Source: CAVTQY01 sp963736975
GTDB taxonomy: Bacteria; Pseudomonadota; Alphaproteobacteria; Acetobacterales; Acetobacteraceae
Assembly (NCBI GenBank): GCA_963736975.1
Contig: CAVTQY010000001.1
Coordinates: 2,356,001-2,420,000, forward strand
Length of the DNA: 64,000 nucleotides
Direction: 5' to 3'
The notes below the pieces were generated by a model. That model did not search any database, was not told the origin of the DNA, and saw only the letters and a list, made by a program, of their open reading frames with translations. Positions 16,746 through 25,267 of the stretch are shown one piece after another (position 1 is the stretch's first letter; the number at the start of each line of letters is the position of its first letter). The position numbers were made by a program, and so were the translations under genes.

Positions 16746-17516
16746 TTAGCCGTTGTTGCGGTTACCCAGCAATTGCAGCATCAGCATGAACAGGTTGATG
16801 AAGTTCAGGTACAGGCTCAGCGCGTCATAAACGCTGCGCTTGGCGGCCTGATCCGTGCCCTCTGCGTAAGCATACTGGAGGTAAGTCGCCTTGATCCGCT
16901 GCGTGTCGTACGCGGTCAGGCCGGTGAACACCAGCACGCCGATGATGCTGACCAGGAACTGCAGCTCGGTCGAGCGAACGAAGATATTCACCACGCTGGC
17001 GATGATCACCCCGATCAGCCCCATCATCAGGAAGCTGCCCCAGCGGCTCAGATCGCTGCGGGTGGTGTAGCCGTAGATGCTCATCGCCGCGAATGTGCCG
17101 GCGGAGATGAAGAACACCCGCACGATCGAGGTGCTGGTGTAGATCAGGAAGATGTTGGTCAGGCTGAGGCCCATCGCGGCGCAGAACAGCCAATAGAGCG
17201 TCTGCGCCATCTGCCGGGACAGCCGGTTCACGCCCAGGCTGAGCACCAGCACGAAGCCCAGCGGGGCGAACATCGAGATCATCGCCAACGGGGAGACGGT
17301 GTGCATCGGCCCGTTGGCCGTCATCACCGTCGGGTAGAAGGCGTTGATCGCCGAAGTGTTGGCGATGAGGTAGGCGATGATCCCCGTCAGCAGCAGACCG
17401 GAAGCCATCCAGTTGTACACCCGCAGCATGTAGCCCCGCAGGCCCTCGTCCAGCACGACGGAGGTAGCGGTGGCGCTGCGGCTCGGGTACGTCCTGTAGT
17501 CGGGACTGTAGGCCAT
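16746..17516 (-). CDS. Bax inhibitor-1/YccA family membrane protein
   Basis: The 256-residue integral membrane protein has about seven hydrophobic helices, starting near residue 25, and family-typical segments such as GLTAYDTQRIK near the C-terminus. Bacterial BI-1 proteins are implicated in calcium or proton leak and in membrane-protein quality control with FtsH. The start at 17516 (MAYSPDYRTYP) matches relatives; a longer frame upstream does not. The 229-base gap to the adenosine kinase gene holds only a small hairpin (16642-16660). Confidence 0.9.
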   Translation of the reverse strand: MAYSPDYRTYPSRSATATSVVLDEGLRGYMLRVYNWMASGLLLTGIIAYLIANTSAINAFYPTVMTANGPMHTVSPLAMISMFAPLGFVLVLSLGVNRLSRQMAQTLYWLFCAAMGLSLTNIFLIYTSTSIVRVFFISAGTFAAMSIYGYTTRSDLSRWGSFLMMGLIGVIIASVVNIFVRSTELQFLVSIIGVLVFTGLTAYDTQRIKATYLQYAYAEGTDQAAKRSVYDALSLYLNFINLFMLMLQLLGNRNNG

Positions 17517-17611
17517 GGGTTCCCTGTATCCTCTCAGGCGGGTGGTTCCCCGCTCACGAAACATTGGCGGTGGCCGATTTGACTTCAAGCGAGGCCCCGT
17601 TGGCCTACGCT

Positions 17612-20117
17612 TTAGTCATTCCGCAGCCTCGGTGCCGCCTTGGCCCGCAACGCGGCTGCGGTACCAGCATAGCCGAAGACCAGCATCATGGCGAGTGCCG
17701 CAAAAATCGTGGCAGCGAGGGTGCCCGGCAGGAAACTCCAGCCGGCATGCATCATGTAGTGCATGACGCCCCAGCTCGCTGTGGTGCCGATGACCGCGGC
17801 GATCATCCCGGCGGTAAGGCCGAGCGAGGCGAACTCGACCAGCCAGGCCGTGCGGATCTGGGCGCGGCTGGCGCCGAGCGTCTTGAGGATCACGGCCTCT
17901 TGGATGCGCCTGTCGCGGCCGGCGGCGACGGCGCCAATCAGCACCAGAATCCCGGCAATCAGGCTGACCGATCCGGCTGCGGCGAGGGCGGCGGCGATCT
18001 GGCCCAGCAGGGCGGCAAGCATGGCGAGCACGCCGTGCACCTCGATGCCGGTGACGTTGGGCAGGGCGTCGGTGACGCGCCGAAGCAGCGCGCCTTCGTC
18101 GGCGGGGGCGAGCCGGACCGTGGCGATATGCGTGTGCGGCGCGGCTTCCAGCAGGCCGGGGCTGGCGACAAGGATGAAATTCAGGCCGAGGCGCTGCCAG
18201 GCGATGTCGCGCAGGCTGGCGACCGTCAGGGTGACGTCGCGACCGAGTACGTTGACGGTTATGGTGCCGCCGACCGCGAGCCCCCAGCCGTGGGCCAGTC
18301 CGGCATCGACGGAGACCAGCGGCTTCCCAGAGTAGTCGCGCGGCCACCAGTATCCGGCCACCAGGCGCGTGCCCGTCGGCGGTGTGGCGGCGTAGGTCAG
18401 CCCGCGGTCGCCGCTGAGCGCCCAACGGGTTTCCGGCGTGGCATGGACCTGAGCGGCGGGAATGCCGTCGATAGCGACGATACGGGCGCGCAGGCTCGGG
18501 ACAGTGTGAACGCTCTCGACGCCTGGAGTGGCGTGGACCAGCGTTTCGAAGCGGGCGACCTGGTCGGGCTGGATATCCACGAAATAGAAGCTGGGAGCGT
18601 GGGCGGGAATCTGCTGCAGGACGTCGCGGCGGACATTGCCCTCGATCAACGCGACGGTTGCCAGGACCGAGAGGCCGAGGCCGACCGATGCCAGCATCAG
18701 CGGAGTGGGAGCGCCGGGGCGGTGCAGGTTGGCGATGCCGAGGCGGATTGTCGCGGCGGCGGGACGGACGGCGCGGGCCGTGCGCATCAGGGCGATGCCG
18801 CCGAGGCGAAACAGGCCCAGCGTGAGCGCGGCGGCGGCGCAGAACCAGAAGGCGAAGAACCGGTCGGTGGACGTGGCCACAATCAGCGCGATGAGAGCGG
18901 CCGAGAGAGCCGCGGCGGCGGCAATGATCGAGCGGGCGGGGCGGGTTTGGGCAGGCAGTATGCCATCGCGGAACAGGGCGCCGCCCGGAATGCGGGCGGC
19001 CCGGCCGAGCGGCCAAAGCGCGAAGCACAGGGCCGTCAGGGCGCCATAGGCGGCGGCGAGGGCGAGCGGCCCGGGGTAAAGCCCGCTCACCGGCGGGACC
19101 GGCAGGATGTTGCCGAGCCAATGCATCGCCAGCAACGGTAGAGTGGCGCCGGCGATCACGCCCACGGCGATGCCCACGGCGGCAAGCGCCATGACCTCGA
19201 TCAGCAGAACGGCGAAGATGAGGCCGGCGGAGGCGCCCAGACAGCGGAGCGTGGCAATGGTGCGGGCGCGGGCGGCCAGCCAGGCGCGGACCCCATTGGC
19301 GACGCCGATGCCGCCGACGAGCAAGGAGGCCAAGCCGACCAGGGTGAGGAAGAGCCCCGTCTGGTCGATGGAGCGGCCGACCCCGGGGGCGGCATTCTGC
19401 GGCAGGCGGATGCGCCAGCCCTGGTTGGGAAAGGCGGCCTGCAAGGCGGCGGCGACTGCCGGGGCGGCCGATGGATCGGGAAGCGCAGCGCGCAAGGCAT
19501 AACTGACGAGCGAGCCGGGGACGACAAGGCCAGTTGCCGGAAGGGCTGCGGCGTTGATCAGGACAGGGGAGCCGAGCAGCGCCGGGCCGGCGATACGGTC
19601 CGGCTCGAAGGTAAGGGCGCCGGTGATGGTGAAGGTCTCGGTGCCGAGCCGGGCGGTGTCGCCGGGATGGAGGCCGAGGCGGGCGAGGACGATCGGGTCG
19701 GCGAGCAGGCCCCATTGCTGGTGCTTCCCGAGTGCGGCGGCGACCGGCTGAGGCGGGTCGATGACAGGGGCGCCGACGAGCGGCCAGAAATCGTCCACCG
19801 CCCGGAGTTCCACCAGTTGGCGCTCGCCGGAGCGGGCGACGAGGAGCGAGCGCATCTGGGTGAGGGTGGAGAGCCGGGCACCGCGGGCTTGCAGCCACTG
19901 ACGGAGTGCCTCGGTCGGCGGCTGGGCGCCGGTGCCGACCTCGACATCACCCCCGAGAAGGCGACGGCCGCCTTGCGTCAGCCCGGCGTCAGTGGCGGCG
20001 CGGAGCGTGCCGACGGCGGCGATCGCGGCGACGCCGAGTACCGAGGCAGAGCAGGACGATTATGAGGCCGCGCACCCCGGCACGGAGCTCGCGGCCCGCC
20101 AGGCGAAGCGCGAGCAT
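17612..20117 (-). pseudogene. FtsX-type ABC exporter permease (YbbP-like), frameshifted
   Basis: This large permease resembles E. coli YbbP. Its ATG at 20117 overlaps the ATPase stop as TGATG. The first 25 or so residues (LAGRELRAGVRGL then a hydrophobic helix) read in one frame. From about 20046-20035 the rest (VAAIAAVGTLRAATDAG onward, about 810 residues with FtsX membrane domains) reads in another, so one base is gained or lost in CCTCGGTACTC. The remainder is intact to 17612 and includes typical FtsX segments such as LVGGIGVANGVRAWLAAR. It may be a recent frameshift or an assembly error; coding quality is otherwise good. Confidence 0.8.
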
Positions 20118-20836
20118 CAGGCGACCGTGGCCGGTGCGGGTGTGGCGATGCGGCCGTCGGCAATGTGCACGATGCGGTCGCAGCGGGCTGCCAGCGCCCC
20201 GTCGTGGGTGACCAGCAGCAGGCTGGCGCCCGTCTCGGCACGGCGGCGGAACAGCAGATCCATGACGGCCCGCCCGGTTTCCTGGTCGAGATTGCCGGTG
20301 GGCTCATCGGCGAGCAACAGGCGGGGCTCGGCGACGAAGGCGCGGGCCAGGGCAACGCGCTGCTGTTCCCCGCCTGAAAGCTGGCCCGGCAGATGGGTGA
20401 GACGGTGGCTCAGGCCCACATCGTCGAGCGCAGCCGCGGCCGTGCGGATCGTCTCGCGGCGGCCGGCGAGTTCCAGCGGGAGCGCCACGTTTTCCAGGGC
20501 TGTCATGGTCGGGATCAGGTGGAAGGACTGGAAGACGATACCAATCGCGTCGCGGCGCCAACGCGCCAGCGCGTCCTCCGACAGGCGGGCGATCTCGTGG
20601 CTGTCGAAGACGATGCTGCCGCTGCTGGCCTGTTCGAGGCCGGCGAGCAGCATCAATAAGCTGGTTTTGCCGGACCCTGAGGGGCCGACCAGGCCGATCG
20701 CCTCGTTGCGGCCGAGGGTGACGGTGACGCCGCGCAGGATGTTGACCGGTCCACCAGCTGAAGGCACCGTCAGGTGCAGGTCCCGCACGCAAACCAGCGG
20801 CTCGGGCGGGCGGGGGATCGGCTGGATGGCGTCCAT
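20117..20836 (-). CDS. ABC transporter ATP-binding protein (YbbA/LolD-like)
   Basis: The 239-residue ATPase has Walker A GPSGSGKT at 51-58, signature LSGGEQQR at 152-159, and Walker B LLLADEP at 172-178. It belongs to the MacB/LolD/YbbA type that pairs with FtsX-like permeases, and the permease overlaps its stop codon. Divergent transcription from a TesA-like esterase repeats the E. coli ybbAP-tesA arrangement, which supports the assignment. Its ATG shares a CCATGG palindrome with the annotated tesA start. Confidence 0.92.
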   Translation of the reverse strand: MDAIQPIPRPPEPLVCVRDLHLTVPSAGGPVNILRGVTVTLGRNEAIGLVGPSGSGKTSLLMLLAGLEQASSGSIVFDSHEIARLSEDALARWRRDAIGIVFQSFHLIPTMTALENVALPLELAGRRETIRTAAAALDDVGLSHRLTHLPGQLSGGEQQRVALARAFVAEPRLLLADEPTGNLDQETGRAVMDLLFRRRAETGASLLLVTHDGALAARCDRIVHIADGRIATPAPATVA

Positions 20837-21482
20837 GGCGGCTTCATATGGCCTCCGCGCCTGGGTGCGTCAGGCCATGCTGGCAGTGCTGGTATTGGCG
20901 GCGGGCGCGGCTCCGGCTCGGGCGGCGCCGGTGCGGCTGCTGGTATTGGGGGACTCGCTCGCGGCTGGCTATGGGCTGCCGCATGACCGGGGGTTCGAGG
21001 CGCAGCTTGCAGCGGCGCTGCGGGCGCGGGGCCAGGTGGTTACCATCGTGGATGGCGCCGTGTCCGGCGACACGACGGCGGGCGGGCTGGCTCGGCTCGA
21101 CTGGGTGCTGGCGGACGGGGCGGATGCGGCGATCGTCGAGCTCGGCGCGAATGACGGGCTGCGCGGCGTCGATCCGGCGGACATGCGAGCGAACCTGACG
21201 GCGATCCTGAACAAGCTGGCGGCGAAACATATTCCGGTGCTGTTGTGCGGGATGTATGCGCCGCCGAATTTGGGCCCCGATTATGAGCGGCAATATCGGG
21301 CGGTGTTCGACGCGCTGGGGCGGCGGCCGGGGGTGATCTACGAGCCGTTCTTCCTGGAAGGCGTGGCCGAAGTGCCGGGCCTGATCCAGGCGGACGCGCT
21401 GCATCCGAATGCGGCCGGGGTGAAGAAGGTAGTGGCGCTGATCCTCCCCAAGGTGGAGCAGTTGCTGGCGGAGGCACCGTGA
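20835..21482 (+). CDS. tesA: GDSL/SGNH esterase, TesA-like lysophospholipase
   Basis: The 215-residue exported hydrolase has a signal-like hydrophobic segment (AMLAVLVLAAGAAPARA), then SGNH block I GDSLAAGYG with the nucleophile Ser near 41, block III GAND near 100, and the Asp-His pair in DALHPN near 190. TesA proteins cleave thioesters and lysophospholipids in the periplasm. The start at 20835 overlaps the divergent ATPase start; an internal ATG at 20877 would give a shorter signal peptide and is a real alternative. Confidence 0.88.
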   Translation: MAASYGLRAWVRQAMLAVLVLAAGAAPARAAPVRLLVLGDSLAAGYGLPHDRGFEAQLAAALRARGQVVTIVDGAVSGDTTAGGLARLDWVLADGADAAIVELGANDGLRGVDPADMRANLTAILNKLAAKHIPVLLCGMYAPPNLGPDYERQYRAVFDALGRRPGVIYEPFFLEGVAEVPGLIQADALHPNAAGVKKVVALILPKVEQLLAEAP

Positions 21483-22015
21483 GGCTGTTCGTGGCGCTCG
21501 ATCTGCCGTGGGAGCTGCGGGAGCTTCTGTCGGGGCTCTCCGGGCGGGGCATTCCGGGCGCCCGCTGGGTGCCGGCGGAGAATTATCACCTGACATTGCG
21601 GTTCATCGGCGAAACGCCGGCGTTCCGCGCCGAGGAGATCGATCAGGCCTTGACGGCGCTGAAGGTGCGCGGGTTCGCGTTGACGCTGGCCGGGCTGGGG
21701 ACGTTCGAGAAGGGCGGCCGGGCGGTTTCGCTGTGGGTCGGAGTGGAGCGGAACCCGGCGCTGGATCATTTGCGGGCGAAGGTGGAGACGGCGTTGCAGC
21801 GTGTGGGGCTGGAGCCGGAGCGGCGGCGGTTCGCGCCGCATGTGACGCTTGCGCGGTTGGATAATGTAGTGGACGGGCGGCTGGGAGCGTTCCTGCAGGC
21901 GCATAATCTGTTTCGGGCGCCGGCGGTGCCGGTGAAGCATTTCACGCTGTTCAGCTCCCAGTTGGGGAAGGAGCAGGCGGTGTATACGCCCGAGGTGGAG
22001 TATGCGTTGGATTGA
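21479..22015 (+). CDS. thpR: RNA 2',3'-cyclic phosphodiesterase
   Basis: The 178-residue 2H phosphoesterase carries the two catalytic HxT motifs, HLTL at 37-40 and HVTL near 121-124, separated by the usual distance. It hydrolyses cyclic phosphate ends of RNA. The GTG start overlaps the tesA stop as GTGA, so the two are translationally coupled. Confidence 0.93.
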   Translation: MRLFVALDLPWELRELLSGLSGRGIPGARWVPAENYHLTLRFIGETPAFRAEEIDQALTALKVRGFALTLAGLGTFEKGGRAVSLWVGVERNPALDHLRAKVETALQRVGLEPERRRFAPHVTLARLDNVVDGRLGAFLQAHNLFRAPAVPVKHFTLFSSQLGKEQAVYTPEVEYALD

Positions 22016-22051
22016 GGTGGTGGATCGTACACGCGAGGCAGCGGAGGAGCG

Positions 22052-22483
22052 ATGAGCGAACTCTATGAAGCTGACGTCGTGCTCTGGAGCGAGCGCCAGG
22101 CCGACTTGCTGCGCCGGGTCGCCGCCGGCGAGCGCGTCAATGATCAAGTCGATTGGGAGAACGTCGTCGAGGAGATCGAGAGCGTGGGCAACGAACAGGT
22201 GCACGCGGTTCGATCACTGCTCATGCGGGCATTGGAGCATGATCTCAAATGCGAAGCGTGGCCGCTTTCGCGCGAGGTTCCCCACTGGCGTGCCGAAGCC
22301 AGACGATTTCGGATCGAAGCGGCGGACCGCTTCACCCCGTCAATGCGACAGAGAATTGACCTGACGGCGCTGTACCGGAGGGCCCGGCGTCTGTTGCCCG
22401 ACATGATCGACGACACGCCGCCGCTGCCAATGCCGCAGATCTGCCCAGTGACGCTCGATGAGTTGCTGGCGGAGGAGCCCTGA
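22052..22483 (+). CDS. DUF29 family protein
   Basis: The 143-residue helical protein has the DUF29 pattern: YEADVVLWSERQADLLR near the start, then DWENVVEEIESVG and a C-terminal region ending in LDELLAEE. Function in the family is unknown; members are numerous in cyanobacteria and alphaproteobacteria. It lies 37 bases after thpR on the same strand. Confidence 0.85.
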   Translation: MSELYEADVVLWSERQADLLRRVAAGERVNDQVDWENVVEEIESVGNEQVHAVRSLLMRALEHDLKCEAWPLSREVPHWRAEARRFRIEAADRFTPSMRQRIDLTALYRRARRLLPDMIDDTPPLPMPQICPVTLDELLAEEP

Positions 22484-22652
22484 GCTGCCGGCACATAGCC
22501 GCTGCAAGCCCGGCTGATGCCTGCGGCCCAGGACTTGAGGCCGTCGCGAACGACGGGACAGGATAGGGGGTCGTTGCCGCGACGACAGCCGAGCACTTAC
22601 GACGCGAATGCGCCGAGAAAGTCGTAACATTGCTAACCAGTCGATGTAATTG

Positions 22653-22670
22653 CGCTACGCTAACGTAGCG
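22653..22670. repeat. Small palindrome
   Basis: CGCTACG (22653-22659) and CGTAGCG (22664-22670) form a perfect 7-bp inverted repeat with a CTAA loop, in the gap between DUF29 and the IS630 element. No T run follows, so it is more likely a protein site or structural repeat than a terminator. Confidence 0.4.
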
Positions 22671-22683
22671 GCGCGAGATAGCA

Positions 22684-22740
22684 TCAGGACTCCAGTTTCA
22701 CCGCGCGAGCCAGCCAGAGTTTCGCCTCGTCGTCCCGTCC
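22684..22740 (-). pseudogene. 3' remnant of a gene cut by the IS630 element
   Basis: On the minus strand a reading frame leaves the IS left end and runs GRDDEAKLWLARAVKLES to a TGA at 22684-22686. Its helical, TPR-like composition looks coding. No matching 5' portion is recognisable beyond the right end of the IS, so the rest was probably lost. Confidence 0.4.
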
Positions 22741-23803
22741 TAGAGCACGTTTAGGCTGACTGGAATCACGGCGAGGGCTTCCGAAACGGGGCGACATGTG
22801 ATTCGTAGGCTTCCGGTTGGACGGACCGGAGGCGAGATGCTGTTTCAGCGAGGCAAGTCTTATTCACCTGATCTGCGGGAGCGGGTGTTTGCTGCCGCCG
22901 GCGATGGCAGAAAGGTGGGTCAGATCGCCCAGGGGCTGCGCGTCAGCGTCTCCTATGGTTCGAAGGTGTTGAGCCGGCGCGCCAAGACCGGGGAGACCAC
23001 GGCGCGTCCGCAGTGCGGTCACGTCAGGCCCAAGCTGGCCGATCTGCATGCCGCAATCCGCCAGCAAGTGACCACCCGGCCGGATGCCACGCTGCCGAAC
23101 TGCGTGCCTGGTTGCTCGAGACCCACGACGTCTCGGCGAGCCAGGGATTGCTGTGCAAAACGCTGGCCGAACTCGGCCTGACGCTCAAAAAAGTCGCTCC
23201 GCGCGGCCGAACAAGACCGCCCTGACATCGCTGCGGCACGCGCGCAGTGGCGCGAGAAGCGGCCTGAGCTTGACCCCGGCAAGCTGATCTTCATCGACGA
23301 GACCTGGACCAAGACCAATATGACCCGGCTCATGGGGCGGGCTGAATGCGGCAAGCGCCTGGTGAGCGCAGTGCCGCATGGGCACTGGCAGACGACAACG
23401 TTCATCCCCGGCCTTCGCCAGGGCGGGCTGGTCGCGCCCGGTGTGTTTGATGGCGCCGTCAACGGCGAGATGTTCCTCGCCTATGTCGAGCAGGGGTGCG
23501 GACGCTGAGCGCCGGCGATATCGTCATCATGGACAATCTCGGCTCCCATAAGGTGGCTGGGGTGCGCGAGGCGATCGAAGCCGCCGAGGCAGTTCTGCTG
23601 TATCTTCCGGCCCTACAGCCCGGACTTCAATCCGATCGAGCAGGCTTTCGCCAAGCTGAAATCGCTCCTGCGCGGCAAAGCCATGTGTACCGTCGAAGCA
23701 CTGTGGAACGCGCTGGGCAAACTCCTCGACGCCTTCACACCCACCGAGTGTACCGCGTTCCTCCGGCATGCCGGATATTTCCAGTCAGCCTAAATGGGCT
23801 TTA
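22741..23803 (+). mobile_element. IS630-family insertion sequence, degenerate
   Basis: The ends share the inverted repeat TTTAGGCTGACTGGAA (left at about 22750, right at about 23779-23794 in reverse complement), with weaker matching out to TA dinucleotides at 22741-22742 and 23802-23803. TA is the target duplicated by IS630 elements. The internal transposase gene carries several frameshifts, so the copy is not autonomous. Confidence 0.82.
22837..23793 (+). pseudogene. IS630 transposase, multiple frameshifts
   Basis: Pieces of one DDE transposase appear in three frames in order: an N-terminal HTH (SPDLRERVFAAAGDG), AWLLETHDVSASQGLL, the first catalytic Asp in LIFIDETWTKTNM, the second in IVIMDNLGSHK, and the Glu region PDFNPIEQAFAKLKSLL. 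Shifts occur near 23090, 23200, 23505 and 23610. The gene is dead, though all catalytic residues remain recognisable. Confidence 0.85.
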
Positions 23804-24045
23804 GCGGATCCCAGAGACCAACAGCATCACATGCATACGCTGGCGATGGCCAGCCGATCTGTCAAAGCCGCATAATGCGCACTTATGGCAAGATGTCCTA
23901 ATATAATACCAATGGCCATTTCCTACGACCGGTCTCGCCCAACTCGGTCGCGTGACGGCCAGACGGCTGGCTTCACGGCCGGTCATTCGCTGACCAGACC
24001 GAAGTATTGAAAACGGGGGCTTTTCGTCGGGTAGTTCCGGTGCAA

Positions 24046-25040
24046 TTAGGCCATCGTTTCTGCTTGCTCCGCCCTAATCTTGGCGTGGGCAAAGCGGTGG
24101 CACGTTGGGCACAAGAGCGCGAGATCGCAGGGGTCGGTCCAACGGGCGCCGCCAAGAGCCAACGGGTTCTTGTGGTGAACGTCAAGCAGCGAGCGAGGGT
24201 CGATTGGTGACCCACCCACACGGTCGCTTGGGTTGAGTCCACACTCGTCACACAGCAATCGCCCTTCAGCTCTGCGTTCCCTGATCAATTGCCGTACCAG
24301 CCGCGTCGCGCGAATGTACTCCTTGCGGCGGCGCTCAGCAGCGAGACCTTCAAGATCGCGGTCTAATTCAGAAGCGTCTCTAAAGTCAGGGAGCGAGCGG
24401 ATTGCCGACACCAAAAATTCCACCGCTCTTAGAAGATTCAAGTCAGTATTGGGGTTCTGTTCCAGATCGTATATGCCGAAGAAAAACTCGTTGTCATCAG
24501 GACATGACTCTACAATTGGGTATTTGGCGTCGGCTTTCGACAACCTAATGCGCAGTGCGTGGACCCTTTCACCGCATTAACGTCAGCATCTGCGATCCGC
24601 CGCGATGCGATTGGTGACGGATAAGATTTGATGATCTCGGTGATCGGGGTCAGCCGAGGTGCATTGAACCCGAACCAAATTTGTCGTCCAATATTTCCCG
24701 TGTAGCAGTCCAACCAGAGTTGCAGGCTTGGCCCGCGGGGACCCATCGTCGCCAATACGGCATACCAGCCCTTAGTGTCAGTCGTCTTCGAGTTGAGTGA
24801 ACGCTTGAATCTGATAGGACGTCGGTCAATCCGATCGCGCAGCGCGTCTCTAAGAGCAGCCGCAACCCGTTCAAGCCTTTTTCTATCGGCAACGGGAGTT
24901 TTCGACATTCCTGATCTGCTCCGGCTTCTCCGTCGATATAGCAGGACCTCGCCGATATCAAGCGCGCTAATGTTGACCTCAACGGTTTCAAGGCGGACAG
25001 ACTTGACAGGCATGAGTCTTCGGCTCGCGGCATCAGACAC
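24046..25040 (-). pseudogene. HNH endonuclease (restriction-like), frameshifted
   Basis: Two overlapping frames make sense as one protein of about 330 residues. The N-terminal 155 residues contain RFKRSLNSKTTDTKGWYAVL and LQLWLDCYTGNIGRQIWFG and read from 25040 (or ATG 25013). After a single-base shift near 24562-24569 the rest continues as LSKADAKYPIVES and ends in an HNH domain. That domain has LCDECG, DVHHKNPLALGG and LLCPTCHRFAHA, giving zinc ligands and the catalytic His. The stretch is visibly AT-richer than its surroundings, which suggests horizontal origin. If the shift is a sequencing error, it would be a functional restriction-type nuclease. Confidence 0.72.
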
Positions 25041-25267
25041 AAGTGCACCGACGGGAGGATAAGCTGTCCGCCTAACCCAGCCTTTTCAAGCGAACGCCCG
25101 CACCGTGGACAATTTTCCAGCCAGGTTGATCAGCCATTTCGCTATCGGCCAGACCCGGCCTTGAGCCGAATGTCTGATTTTGACGCATTCCTGGCCACAA
25201 GCCGACCAGCAGAATACCCCCCGAAGCAGTCACCGGAGGAAGCCGCCGGCATAAGAGGGCTGCTCGG

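Noticed and set aside
17616..19898. A second long frame on the same strand as the ABC permease
   Set aside because: It is an Arg/Pro-rich shifted frame of the permease gene without hydrophobic helices.
22484..22740. tRNA or structured RNA in the gap before the IS630
   Set aside because: Only a small palindrome is present; no cloverleaf or anticodon arm could be built.
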